The translations under genes and the position numbers were made by a program. Positions 43,651 through 52,607 of a stretch of DNA of 64,000 nucleotides are shown in pieces. The notes beneath the pieces are model-generated. The model did not search any database, was not told the DNA's origin, and was given only the letters and a program-made list of their open reading frames with translations. Positions within the stretch are counted from its first letter, which is position 1. The number at the start of each line of letters is the position of its first letter. The stretch is from Parvibaculum sp049651025 (GTDB lineage Bacteria > Pseudomonadota > Alphaproteobacteria > Parvibaculales > Parvibaculaceae): assembly GCF_049651025.1 (NCBI RefSeq), contig NZ_JBASBH010000106.1:101405-165404 (forward strand), written 5' to 3'.

Positions 43651-44943
43651 ATGGATTTCGATATTCCGAAAGACATCCAGGACTATCTGAAGGTGCTCGA
43701 CCTCTTCATCGATAAAGAGATCAAGCCGCTTCAGGCGAAGGACGACAATGAGCGTTTCTTCGACCATCGCCGTGAACATGCCCGTACCGATTGGGACAAT
43801 CAGGGCTTGCCGCGTCACGACTGGGAAGCGCTGCTCGGGCAGATGCGCAAGCTTGCCGACAAGGCAGGTCATCTGCGCTTCGGTTTGCCGAAGGAATATG
43901 GCGGGCAGGATGGCAGTAACCTCGCCATGGCCGTCATCCGCGAGCATCTGGCCGCCAAGGGCCTCGGCCTTCACAACGACCTGCAGAACGAAACTTCGAT
44001 CGTCGGCAATTTCCCGACGGTGCTGATGTTCCGCGACTTCGGCACGGATGCGCAGAAGAAGAAGTTCATTCCGGGCTCGCTTGACGGTTCGGTGCGCGTC
44101 GCATTCGGCCTGACCGAGCCCGATCACGGTTCCGATGCGACATGGATGGAAACGAAGGCGCGTCGCGAAAAGCGCGACGGCGTCGATGGCTGGCTCATCA
44201 ACGGCCAGAAGATGTGGAACACGGGCATGCATGTTGCGACGCATGACTTCGTGTTCGCGCGCACCAGCGGCAAGGATGGCGACGCGCTCGGCATCACCTG
44301 CTTCATCGTGCCCGTCGATACGCCCGGCGTGAAGATCGAGGAGTATCTCTGGACCTTCAACATGCCGACGGACCATCCGCGCGTTTCCTTCACCAATGTC
44401 TGGGTGCCGGATGGCGAATATCTCGGTGATCCGGAGCGCGGTCTCGAACTCGCACAGCATTTCGTGCATGAAAACCGCATCCGTCAGGCGGCATCCGGCG
44501 TCGGCGCAGCGCAATATTGCATCGATCAGAGCGTGATCTATGCAAAGCACCGCAAGCCCTTCGGCAAGCCGCTGGCATCCAATCAGGCGATCCAGTTTCC
44601 GCTCGTCGAAGCGCATACGGAATGCGAGATGATCCGCAACCTCGTCTACAAGACGGCGTGGCAGATGGATCAGATGTCGAAGCCCGATGTCGCGAAGTAC
44701 CTCTCCGACAAGGTTTCGATGTGCAACTACCGCGCAAACCGGCTTGTCTGTCAGGCGGCGGATCTCGCAATGCAGGTGCATGGCGGCATGGGCTATTCAC
44801 GCCACAAGCCGTTCGAGCACATTTATCGCCATCATCGGCGCTATCGCATCACCGAAGGTTCGGAAGAGATACAGATGCGTAAAGTCGGCGGCCATCTCTT
44901 CGGCTTCATGGGCGCAAATCGTCCCGTGAAGGCGGCGGAGTAA
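43651..44943 (+). CDS. acyl-CoA dehydrogenase
   Basis: 430 residues. The family marks are AFGLTEPDHGSDATWMETKA for the flavin site, GQKMWNTGM, HVHGGMGYS-like QVHGGMGYS, and RITEGSEEIQMRKV with the catalytic glutamate. The layout resembles the FadE-type group with a long N-terminal helix bundle that acts on longer or branched acyl-CoAs. ATG 43651 follows AGGGGAG. It has its own terminator, so it seems to be a single-gene unit. Confidence 0.91.
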   Translation: MDFDIPKDIQDYLKVLDLFIDKEIKPLQAKDDNERFFDHRREHARTDWDNQGLPRHDWEALLGQMRKLADKAGHLRFGLPKEYGGQDGSNLAMAVIREHLAAKGLGLHNDLQNETSIVGNFPTVLMFRDFGTDAQKKKFIPGSLDGSVRVAFGLTEPDHGSDATWMETKARREKRDGVDGWLINGQKMWNTGMHVATHDFVFARTSGKDGDALGITCFIVPVDTPGVKIEEYLWTFNMPTDHPRVSFTNVWVPDGEYLGDPERGLELAQHFVHENRIRQAASGVGAAQYCIDQSVIYAKHRKPFGKPLASNQAIQFPLVEAHTECEMIRNLVYKTAWQMDQMSKPDVAKYLSDKVSMCNYRANRLVCQAADLAMQVHGGMGYSRHKPFEHIYRHHRRYRITEGSEEIQMRKVGGHLFGFMGANRPVKAAE

Positions 44944-44980
44944 AACGCGCGGCGTTGATGATTGATATCAAATGATCAGG

Positions 44981-45017
44981 AGAGCCGCCGCACGTCAGTC
45001 GCCGGCGGCTCTTTTTT
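44981..45017 (+). terminator. intrinsic terminator of the acyl-CoA dehydrogenase, overlapping the convergent kinase gene
   Basis: A 10-bp stem AGAGCCGCCG (44981-44990) / CGGCGGCTCT (45003-45012) followed by five T residues on the plus strand. The right arm lies within the last codons of the histidine kinase gene, which ends at 44995 on the other strand. Confidence 0.82.
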
Positions 45018-47310
45018 GTGCGCGGGACGAATAGCGCAACCGGGAGACGGGCAGGATCAATGTCGCCGTTGTTCCCTGGCCAAGTATGCTGTCGATGCGG
45101 AACGTGCCGTCGTGAAGTTCGACCAGCGCCTTGGTGATCGAGAGGCCGAGACCGGTGCCGCCGTTCTGGCGCGCGCTCGTATCGTCGACCTGACCGAAGG
45201 GCTCCAGCACCTCGCCGAGCTTGTCCGCAGGAATGCCGATACCCGTATCGCTGACCGAGAGTTCAAGTTCGCCGTCAGGCGCGATGCGTGCGGCGATGTC
45301 GATACGCCCATGATGCGGCGTGAATTTCGCCGCATTGGATAGAAGATTCAGCATGATCTGACGGATTGCGCGCACATCCGCATGAACGAAGGGAAGATCG
45401 GCTTCGGTCGAGAGCATTACTATTTGCTCTTTTTCCGTTGTGCGCGGTCGCACAATCTCGATCGACCAGCGCATGACCTCGGCAAGGTCCATATCCTGCT
45501 CTTCGAGCGGATAGCGTCCGGCCTCGATCTTGGATATGTCCAGAATGTCGTCGATCACATTCAACAAATGTGCACCGCTATCGTTGATGTCCTTGGCATA
45601 GTCGGTGTAGCGGGGCGACGACATGGGACCGAAAAGCTCATCGCGCATGATTTCCGAAAAGCCAATGATTGCGTTTAGCGGCGTCCGCAGCTCGTGGCTC
45701 ATATTGGCGAGGAATTTTGTCTTGGCGCGGTTTGCCATTTCTGCCGTCCGCATCGCCTCGCGCAGTTCCTGTTCGGCGAGGCGGCGATTGATGGCGATGG
45801 AGGCAAGGCGTGCCGTGCCGAGCAGATAGGCCGATTCCCAGGCGCTGGGTCCGCGCGGGTCTTTGAGATAAACCCCGATCCCACCGATCCCGCCTTTGTC
45901 ATTGGCTGACAGAATATTCTGCAGCCAGAACGCGCGCACGCCGTAAGCCTGCGCGAAGTCCTTGACCTCCTGGCCATTCTCTTCAGCCAGCAGATCGGTG
46001 ATGACGAGCCGCTGAGTCGTGCCGGAGATGGCCTTTCCAAAGGCGCTGTTCTTGTTTGCTTCCCAAAAAGACTCGACAGCTTCGCGGAAGGATGAGGGGA
46101 AGCTCGGTGAGGCGCAGACCGTGAGGCGACGCTCTTCATCGGTCAGATAGACGGCGACGCTGGCGGACGGATTGGCTTCCTCGGCGCTTTTTGCCACCAG
46201 CATCATCACTTCTTCAAGTGAAGCATCGGCGGCGAGCGCCTCAAGCACGCGGAACTGGCTCATCAGTTCCATCTGCCCGCGTTTGCGCTCGGTGATGTCG
46301 CGCAGGTTGAGCACATAGCCTGAGACGTTCGGGTCGTGGCGCAAATCCGTCACTGACGCCTCGTACCAATGAAGCTTCCCATCGGCCCGCTTGGTATGGA
46401 ATTCGAGATTTTCGCCCGCAAGTGCGACGGCGCCCCGTGCGTTCAAACTCTGCACCACCCGGTCGACTTCTGCGTCTTGCAGGAAGGAGAGTGCCGAGCG
46501 GCCGATCATGTCCTGGGGGCTGTAGCCGATCGTTCGCACGGAAGGTGAGGCGTAGTTGATGATGCCGTCGCCATCCGTGACGAGGATGGCGTCAAAGGCG
46601 TTTTCGACGAGGGCGCGGAATCTCTCCTCGCGGCGGCTGATTTCAGCATTTGCATCTTCGGCACGTTGACGCGCGGCTTCAGAAATGTCGCGCGCGGCGG
46701 CAAGGTCGGCAATGAGATCCGCGTTATGAAAACGCAACGCTTGTGCGTCTTCGGCGCTGAGGCGCGCCTGACGGGCTGTGCGGATGAGATAGAGGTACGT
46801 CACCGCAAAGCCCAGTCCCAAAGCTTCGAATGTCGGCGTGCCGGCGAAGATGCAGCCGATGATGGCGGCAATCGCTGTGGGGCCGGTGCAGGCGTAGAAT
46901 ATCGAGCGGCGAAAGGCTGCTGTCGTTGACGCAGCGATGACGTGAACGATCTGTATGAGAATTATACCGAGATTCTGGATGTCGGCGCCCGGCACCCAGA
47001 AAAGTGGAATCATGCCGATCCAGACAATGTTCATCAGCGCGTAGCGGATGGCGGCCGCCGTGGTCCAGCCTTGTGCGTCTTCTGTGGCGTGGGAAAGAAG
47101 CCGGCTCTGGAAGAACGCGTATTCGACCTGCAGCGCCGCGCCGGTGAGCCACCAGACAAGGGTCAGTGCCGGGCTGTGGGGGCTTTCCAGAAAGAATGCG
47201 AAGGCGGCGGTGACGGCAGGGTAAAGAAGCGGCAGGGCGCGATAGCTCCGCACCACCGATCTGAGAAGATCGAGGCCGATCTCGTCCTGTCGCCTCGCGT
47301 CGACCGTCAT
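44995..47310 (-). CDS. membrane PAS/GAF sensor histidine kinase
   Basis: 771 residues. Five or six hydrophobic segments lie between residues ~25 and 185 (an MASE-like membrane sensor). A PAS domain follows at ~225-345 (RFRALVENAFDAILVTDGDG), a GAF-like domain at ~355-510, and HisKA with the phospho-acceptor His539 (MSHELRTPLNAI). The HATPase domain has NLLSNAAKFTP, DTGIGIP and GGTGLGLSI. No receiver domain is attached and no response regulator gene is beside it, so the partner is elsewhere. Confidence 0.92.
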   Translation of the reverse strand: MTVDARRQDEIGLDLLRSVVRSYRALPLLYPAVTAAFAFFLESPHSPALTLVWWLTGAALQVEYAFFQSRLLSHATEDAQGWTTAAAIRYALMNIVWIGMIPLFWVPGADIQNLGIILIQIVHVIAASTTAAFRRSIFYACTGPTAIAAIIGCIFAGTPTFEALGLGFAVTYLYLIRTARQARLSAEDAQALRFHNADLIADLAAARDISEAARQRAEDANAEISRREERFRALVENAFDAILVTDGDGIINYASPSVRTIGYSPQDMIGRSALSFLQDAEVDRVVQSLNARGAVALAGENLEFHTKRADGKLHWYEASVTDLRHDPNVSGYVLNLRDITERKRGQMELMSQFRVLEALAADASLEEVMMLVAKSAEEANPSASVAVYLTDEERRLTVCASPSFPSSFREAVESFWEANKNSAFGKAISGTTQRLVITDLLAEENGQEVKDFAQAYGVRAFWLQNILSANDKGGIGGIGVYLKDPRGPSAWESAYLLGTARLASIAINRRLAEQELREAMRTAEMANRAKTKFLANMSHELRTPLNAIIGFSEIMRDELFGPMSSPRYTDYAKDINDSGAHLLNVIDDILDISKIEAGRYPLEEQDMDLAEVMRWSIEIVRPRTTEKEQIVMLSTEADLPFVHADVRAIRQIMLNLLSNAAKFTPHHGRIDIAARIAPDGELELSVSDTGIGIPADKLGEVLEPFGQVDDTSARQNGGTGLGLSITKALVELHDGTFRIDSILGQGTTATLILPVSRLRYSSRAQKRAAGD

Positions 47311-47455
47311 CCGGCTCTCCCCCCGCCAGCCGTGCTTTCCTGCGTGATACGTCGTTTGCAGACGATCAGCCGGGTCCCGAGCTCACGCGCATGGGCGTTT
47401 GAAGTGCCCATTTTGGTCTGGCGGGGTAAATATTCCCTGAAGGGGAGAGGGGTCT

Positions 47456-48151
47456 TTAGAAGTTGTCATCCGGGCTGGGGATGAGGTCGATGGTCTTTTT
47501 CTTGTAGAGCTTTTTCGTCCGGACGCGGCAGGTGGCGGCGGTTTCGGCGTCGAGCTTGTCTGAGGGCTGCCAATAAGCAGGGGACCAGGCATCGGACCGG
47601 CGGCGCGCTTCGCTTCGTTCTTCCGCGGTCAGTTCGTCGCGCATTTTCTGGGAAACGGACATGTCCGGCTGCACGCCCAGCGAAAGCAGGGACGGGTTTT
47701 TTGTGTATAGATTTGCCCAGGCACCAGCCTCGATCTTGTTCTGCGGCGCGTTTTTGCCTTCAAGGTAAATGCGCGCGAGAGCCTTTTGCGCGTCCGGCCA
47801 GCCGCCATTGGCAGCGCGGGCGAGCCAGGTCACCCCGTCTTCGGCCTTGCCGTTACGAATGAAGCATTGGCCGAGTGTCGCCATGGCGCCTTCATAGCCG
47901 TGGCCGCGATAGGCAAAGCAGGTCAGCACGGAAATGCTTTCAGGCGTGCAATTGCCTTTTTCGGCTTCTTCCACCGTATCCGAATAGAGGGTACCCGCCG
48001 GATCGAGTTCGCGGGCGGTCGGCATCAGATTGCCATCGGCGTCGCGCTTGCGGCCGCCGCCGGCATTGCAGGCCGTGAGAAGGACTGCGGCGGCGATGAG
48101 GAGCGACATGGTCGCCATAAGGCGGACATATGGGCGGCTTGCGGTGGTCAT
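47456..48151 (-). CDS. Sel1-repeat-like lipoprotein
   Basis: 231 residues. A lipobox ends the signal sequence (AAAVLLTAC), so the protein is lipid-anchored in the cell envelope. A Sel1/TPR-like stretch lies in the middle (AEDGVTWLARAANGGWPDAQKALARIYLEG), and cysteines in the CFAYRGHG and GQCFIRNG region may form disulfides. ATG 48151 opens the signal peptide. The role is unknown; such proteins usually act as binding scaffolds. Confidence 0.77.
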   Translation of the reverse strand: MTTASRPYVRLMATMSLLIAAAVLLTACNAGGGRKRDADGNLMPTARELDPAGTLYSDTVEEAEKGNCTPESISVLTCFAYRGHGYEGAMATLGQCFIRNGKAEDGVTWLARAANGGWPDAQKALARIYLEGKNAPQNKIEAGAWANLYTKNPSLLSLGVQPDMSVSQKMRDELTAEERSEARRRSDAWSPAYWQPSDKLDAETAATCRVRTKKLYKKKTIDLIPSPDDNF

Positions 48152-48320
48152 TGAATTTATTCTTCCCCTCGGCATGGCGGCAGGCAGGTTCCCCGGTTTT
48201 AGACCAACGGTTGTGCCGGTGATGTCCGTCGTTTGGTGCGAGGTGCCCCCTCGCATTGCAATGCTGCGCCATGGTGTTGGCATTTGGTCGTAATCGCAAG
48301 TGAACTTGATACCTGTCCCC

Positions 48321-49004
48321 TTATTCCGACATCAGCGCGAGCGCCTCGTCGCGAATGGCGCCGAGGCGTTCCGGTGCGATCAGAAGCGCCGAGAGTGCGA
48401 AATCGGCGACCATGCGGGCTTGTGCGGGCGCTTCGCCTGCCGCCAGCGCAACAGGCGCTTCGTCGAGGCTCATCACGAGGCGTGCAAGACGGGCCGGATC
48501 GCCGGGGCGGAAGTCGCCGCTTGCGATGCCTTCGGCAATCAGCCGCGCAAAGGTTTCGATAAGGCGTTCGCGGGCAGCTCGAGCTTGCGCAAAGCGGGGA
48601 TGGCCGAGCTCGGGCAGCAAGAAGACCGCCTTGACGTTGTTGGCAGTGTTGGAGAGCGACAGGGTATCGGCATGGATGGCGGCATAGAGGCGCGCAGGCG
48701 CCGCGCCGGGCAAGGCCTCAATGCGTTTAAAGATGGCGAGCGGCTCGGCAAGAGCGAGCATGAATAGCGCGTCGAGGATCGCGTCCTTGGTCTTGAAATA
48801 ATGGAAAAGGGTCGGCTGGCGCAGCCCTGCGGCGGCGGCAATGGCCTGTGTCGAGGTGCCCGCAAAGCCCCGGGCGACGAAGAGGGCGGCGGCTGCATTC
48901 AGAATGTCATGGCGCGTTGCGGTACTCGCCTTGACGCCGTTCGCGCGCGGACGCCCGGCCTTGCGGTGAGGGTTGTCCGGTCGGATTTCGAGCGTTTGCG
49001 TCAT
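48321..49004 (-). CDS. TetR family transcriptional regulator
   Basis: 227 residues. The N-terminal helix-turn-helix (ILNAAAALFVARGFAGTSTQ, then IAAAAGLRQPTLFHYFKTKD) is clear, preceded by a basic arm. The C-terminal part is a helical ligand domain. It is divergent from the Rieske oxygenase gene, with a palindrome between the two starts, so repression of that gene and of itself is the simplest model. The ligand is likely a hydrophobic substrate or product. Confidence 0.9.
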   Translation of the reverse strand: MTQTLEIRPDNPHRKAGRPRANGVKASTATRHDILNAAAALFVARGFAGTSTQAIAAAAGLRQPTLFHYFKTKDAILDALFMLALAEPLAIFKRIEALPGAAPARLYAAIHADTLSLSNTANNVKAVFLLPELGHPRFAQARAARERLIETFARLIAEGIASGDFRPGDPARLARLVMSLDEAPVALAAGEAPAQARMVADFALSALLIAPERLGAIRDEALALMSE

Positions 49005-49017
49005 GGTGAAATAATTT

Positions 49018-49031
49018 CTATCAGATGATAG
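49018..49031. promoter_or_regulatory. TetR operator candidate between divergent genes
   Basis: CTATCA-GA-TGATAG is a 14-bp near-perfect palindrome with 6-bp arms. It is 13 bases from the TetR-type start and four bases ahead of a TTGACA (49035-49040) facing the Rieske gene. Its position fits autorepression and control of the neighbour. Confidence 0.55.
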
Positions 49032-49095
49032 GTATTGACACAATATGGAGATTTGACGAGGCTCGCTGCGCATTTACGCCCAAGGGGAGGCCATC

Positions 49096-50226
49096 ATGGC
49101 GCAAGGCGACCGCTCATCCGCTCTCGATCAATTGCGCCACGCCGCTTCGCTTGGGATCGATGAGGCTGTTTCGCTGCCGCCGCGCTGCTATCGCGACCCG
49201 GCTATCTATGAACTGGAGCAGCGGGAGATTTTCGGGCGTGATTGGATCCATATCGGGCGGGCTTGCGACATTTCCGAGCCGGGCGACTATCTTGCCGCCG
49301 ATCTGCCAGGCGCTGCTGTGATGGCGGTCAGGCAAAAGGATGGCAGCATCAAGGTGTTGAGCCGCGTCTGTCGCCATCGCGGTGCGCTGGTCGCGTCGGA
49401 AGGCTCCGGCCATAGCGGCGTGTTTTCATGCCCTTATCATCGCTGGACCTATGAGCTTGATGGCAGGCTACGCGCCGCGCCCACGATGGAAGGCAATCCG
49501 GCTTTCAAGCGCGAAAATTGCGCGCTGCCTGAATTCAGAATGGAAATCTGGCAGGGCTTCATCTTTGTGACGCTCAGCGCCGATGCAGCCCCGCTTGGTG
49601 CCGCGCTCGCGCCGCTTTCGGTAATGATCGACAAATATGACATTGGCGACTGGCGATCGGCTTTCTCGGTCGAAGACGTCTGGGACACCAACTGGAAAGT
49701 TGCTTTTGAGAATGCCTGTGAGAGCTATCACCACATCGGTTTTCACCAGCATTCGCTCGATCCGATCTGGCCGGGGCTCACCACTCAGCCAGGCAAGGGC
49801 GACGAAGCTTTCAATTTTCATGTCGTGCCAAGCATCCCCGATTTTCGCTATCGTGAAGTCGAAGGCGTCACGCTCGACGATGGGGCCATGTCCCATTTCT
49901 TCATTTGCGGCATCTACCCCTCGCTGACACTGGTCCTTGCCGGCCCGAGCACCATCTGGTTCAGCTTCGAACCTCTGTCTGTCGACCGCGTGCGGGTTCG
50001 CGCTGGGCAATTGAATCCGGCGGCCTATTTCGATGCGCCCAATCTTGAAGAAATGGTGGCGGGCGACCGGGCCATGCTTGTAGGCATTCTCGAAGAGGAC
50101 AAGGTGGGCTGTCTTGGGGTGCAGCAAGGCCTCTCCATGGCCGATGCAGCTTCTGGCCCGCTTTCGCCGCTGGAGCGGCCTATCGCCGAGTTTGTGCGCT
50201 ATCTCGCACGACGGCTCGCAGCTTGA
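49096..50226 (+). CDS. Rieske-type ring-hydroxylating oxygenase, alpha subunit
   Basis: 376 residues. The 2Fe-2S ligands are C92-x-H94 and C112-x-x-H115 (VCRHRG, SCPYHRW). The mononuclear iron region reads ENACESYHHIGFHQHS. No small subunit, ferredoxin or reductase gene is adjacent, so electrons must come from elsewhere. Single-alpha enzymes of this type demethylate or hydroxylate aromatic, cyclic or quaternary-amine substrates. ATG 49096 follows AAGGGGAGG. Likely controlled by the divergent TetR-type gene. Confidence 0.9.
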   Translation: MAQGDRSSALDQLRHAASLGIDEAVSLPPRCYRDPAIYELEQREIFGRDWIHIGRACDISEPGDYLAADLPGAAVMAVRQKDGSIKVLSRVCRHRGALVASEGSGHSGVFSCPYHRWTYELDGRLRAAPTMEGNPAFKRENCALPEFRMEIWQGFIFVTLSADAAPLGAALAPLSVMIDKYDIGDWRSAFSVEDVWDTNWKVAFENACESYHHIGFHQHSLDPIWPGLTTQPGKGDEAFNFHVVPSIPDFRYREVEGVTLDDGAMSHFFICGIYPSLTLVLAGPSTIWFSFEPLSVDRVRVRAGQLNPAAYFDAPNLEEMVAGDRAMLVGILEEDKVGCLGVQQGLSMADAASGPLSPLERPIAEFVRYLARRLAA

Positions 50227-50399
50227 CGCAACGGCATTTTGTAGTTTGTGGGCAGGCCCATTCTGGCGTTTGACCCTCGCCAACTCTTCTCCGATACTCC
50301 GCGCGATTTTGGACCGCACTTGTGACGCTCGGCCTTTGGGAGGCGCAATCCGCCCATGTTAAGGTCGCGTCTGCGGAAATTCGGGTGAAAGTGAAGACT

Positions 50400-52556
50400 A
50401 TGGCCGGCAAGAAGACCGTTAAAGACTGGGAAGCATCGGTCGAGAAGCAGACCAAGGGCGCAGGCGTTTCCTCGCTTGTCTGGCACACGCCCGAAGGCAT
50501 CGACGTGAAGCCGCTCTATACGGCGGAAGATCTGGAGCGCCTCGCTTCGGAAGGTTATGACGCGAATACGCTGCCGGGTTTTCTGCCTTTTACGCGCGGG
50601 CCGCAGACCACCATGTATGCCGGTCGTCCCTGGACCATCCGCCAGTATGCGGGCTTCTCGACCGCTGAAGAGTCCAATGCTTTTTATCGCCGCAATCTCG
50701 CGGCGGGCCAGAAGGGCCTCTCCGTCGCCTTCGATCTCGCTACCCATCGCGGTTATGACAGCGATCATCCGCGCGTCGTCGGCGATGTCGGCAAGGCAGG
50801 CGTGGCGATCGATAGCGTCGAGGATATGAAGATCCTCTTCGACCAGATCCCGCTCGATGAAATGTCCGTCTCGATGACGATGAACGGCGCGGTCGTTCCG
50901 ATCCTTGCCAACTATATCGTCGCGGCGGAAGAGCAGGGCGTTTCCCAGGACAAGCTTGCGGGCACCATTCAGAATGACATTCTGAAAGAGTTCATGGTCC
51001 GCAACACCTATATCTATCCGCCCGAGCCTTCGATGCGGATCATCGCGGACATCATCGGCTATTGCTCCAAGCATATGCCGAAGTTCAACACGATCTCCAT
51101 CTCCGGCTACCACATGCAGGAAGCGGGTGCGACGCAGCTTCAGGAGCTCGCCTTCACGCTTGCCGACGGGCGCGAATATGTGCGCGCGGCGCTGAAGGCG
51201 GGTCTCGACGTTGACGAGTTCGCGCCGCGTCTTTCCTTCTTCTTTGCCATCGGCATGAACTTCTTCATGGAAGTGGCGAAGCTGCGTGCCGCGCGCCTGC
51301 TCTGGTCGCGCATCATGACGGAGTTCGGCGCGAAGGATAGCAAGTCGCTGATGCTGCGCACGCATTGCCAGACCTCCGGCGTTTCGCTGACTGAGCAGGA
51401 TCCCTACAACAACGTCATCCGCACCACCATCGAGGCACTGGCCGCCGTTCTCGGCGGCACGCAGTCGCTGCATACCAATGCGCTTGATGAAGCCATCGCG
51501 CTGCCGACGGAGTTTTCGGCTCGCATCGCGCGCAACACGCAGCTCGTCATTCAGCATGAGACGGGCATCACCAACGTCATCGATCCGCTTGGAGGCTCCT
51601 ATTACATCGAGAGCCTGACGCATGCGCTGGCCGAAGAGGCCTGGAAGATCATCGAAGAGGTCGAAGAGCTTGGCGGCATGACCAAGGCGGTCGCCACCGG
51701 CATGCCTAAGCTCAAGATCGAGGAAGCTGCGGCGCGCAAGCAGGCACGCATCGATCGCGGTCAGGAAGTCATCGTCGGTGTCAATAAATACAAGCCGGTG
51801 AAGGAAGATCCGATCGATATCCGCGATATCGACAATGCGGAAGTGCGCGCAAGCCAGATTGCACGGTTGCAGAAGATGCGCGCGACGCGCGACGAGACCA
51901 AATGCACGGCGGCGCTGAAGGCACTGACGGAGGGCGCGCGCGGCAACGGCAACGTGCTGGCGCTTGCTGTCGATGCAGCGCGGGCGCGTGCCAGCGTCGG
52001 CGAGATTTCCGACGCGATGGAAGAGGTTTTTGGCCGCCACCGTGCCGAGATCAAATCCATCTCGGGCGTTTACGGTCAGGCTTATGAAGGAGACGCGGGC
52101 TTCATGCAGATCCAGAAAGAGATCGAGGAATTTGCCGAGGCCGAAGGCCGCCGTCCGCGCATGCTCGTCGTCAAGATGGGGCAGGACGGGCATGATCGCG
52201 GCGCGAAAGTCATCGCGACCGCTTTTGCCGATCTCGGCTTCGACGTTGACGTCGGTCCGCTTTTCCAGACGCCGGAAGAAGCCGCGCGCGACGCTATTGA
52301 AAACGACGTGCATGTCATCGGCATTTCGAGCCTTGCAGCCGGCCACAAGACGCTGGTGCCGACGCTGGCCGAAGCGTTGAAGAAAGAAGGCGCGGGCGAT
52401 ATCCTCATCATTTGCGGCGGTGTCATTCCGCAGCAGGATTATGAGTTCCTGAAGAAATCAGGCGCAGCCGCCATTTTTGGCCCCGGCACGAATATCCCCG
52501 CCGCTGCATCGGAAATCCTGACGCTTATCCGCGAAAGAAGCCGCAACAAGGCCTAA
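50400..52556 (+). CDS. methylmalonyl-CoA mutase
   Basis: 718 residues in one chain. The N-terminal TIM-barrel part carries GFLPFTRGPQTTMYAGRPWT and SVSMTMNGAVVPILA; the C-terminal B12 domain has the base-off motif D596-G-H598-D-R-G601. It converts methylmalonyl-CoA to succinyl-CoA with adenosylcobalamin in propionate, odd-chain and branched-chain degradation. The length and homology fit the single-polypeptide type also found in mitochondria. ATG 50400 is preferred over an in-frame start upstream because it opens the conserved sequence. The chaperone gene meaB is two genes away. Confidence 0.96.
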   Translation: MAGKKTVKDWEASVEKQTKGAGVSSLVWHTPEGIDVKPLYTAEDLERLASEGYDANTLPGFLPFTRGPQTTMYAGRPWTIRQYAGFSTAEESNAFYRRNLAAGQKGLSVAFDLATHRGYDSDHPRVVGDVGKAGVAIDSVEDMKILFDQIPLDEMSVSMTMNGAVVPILANYIVAAEEQGVSQDKLAGTIQNDILKEFMVRNTYIYPPEPSMRIIADIIGYCSKHMPKFNTISISGYHMQEAGATQLQELAFTLADGREYVRAALKAGLDVDEFAPRLSFFFAIGMNFFMEVAKLRAARLLWSRIMTEFGAKDSKSLMLRTHCQTSGVSLTEQDPYNNVIRTTIEALAAVLGGTQSLHTNALDEAIALPTEFSARIARNTQLVIQHETGITNVIDPLGGSYYIESLTHALAEEAWKIIEEVEELGGMTKAVATGMPKLKIEEAAARKQARIDRGQEVIVGVNKYKPVKEDPIDIRDIDNAEVRASQIARLQKMRATRDETKCTAALKALTEGARGNGNVLALAVDAARARASVGEISDAMEEVFGRHRAEIKSISGVYGQAYEGDAGFMQIQKEIEEFAEAEGRRPRMLVVKMGQDGHDRGAKVIATAFADLGFDVDVGPLFQTPEEAARDAIENDVHVIGISSLAAGHKTLVPTLAEALKKEGAGDILIICGGVIPQQDYEFLKKSGAAAIFGPGTNIPAAASEILTLIRERSRNKA

Positions 52557-52572
52557 GTCGCACATGTGTCTT

Positions 52573-52607
52573 GCGGCAAGCTCCATCAGGAGCTTGCCGC
52601 TTTATTT
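52573..52607. terminator. terminator between methylmalonyl-CoA mutase and DUF3108 genes
   Basis: A 12-bp perfect stem GCGGCAAGCTCC (52573-52584) / GGAGCTTGCCGC (52589-52600), loop ATCA, then TTTATTT. It serves the mutase; its tail runs into the stop codon of the convergent DUF3108 gene, so it may act both ways. Confidence 0.85.

Noticed and set aside
50199..52346. 715-residue open frame on the minus strand
   Set aside because: Antisense to methylmalonyl-CoA mutase, with no recognisable motif; the mutase motifs on the plus strand are unmistakable.
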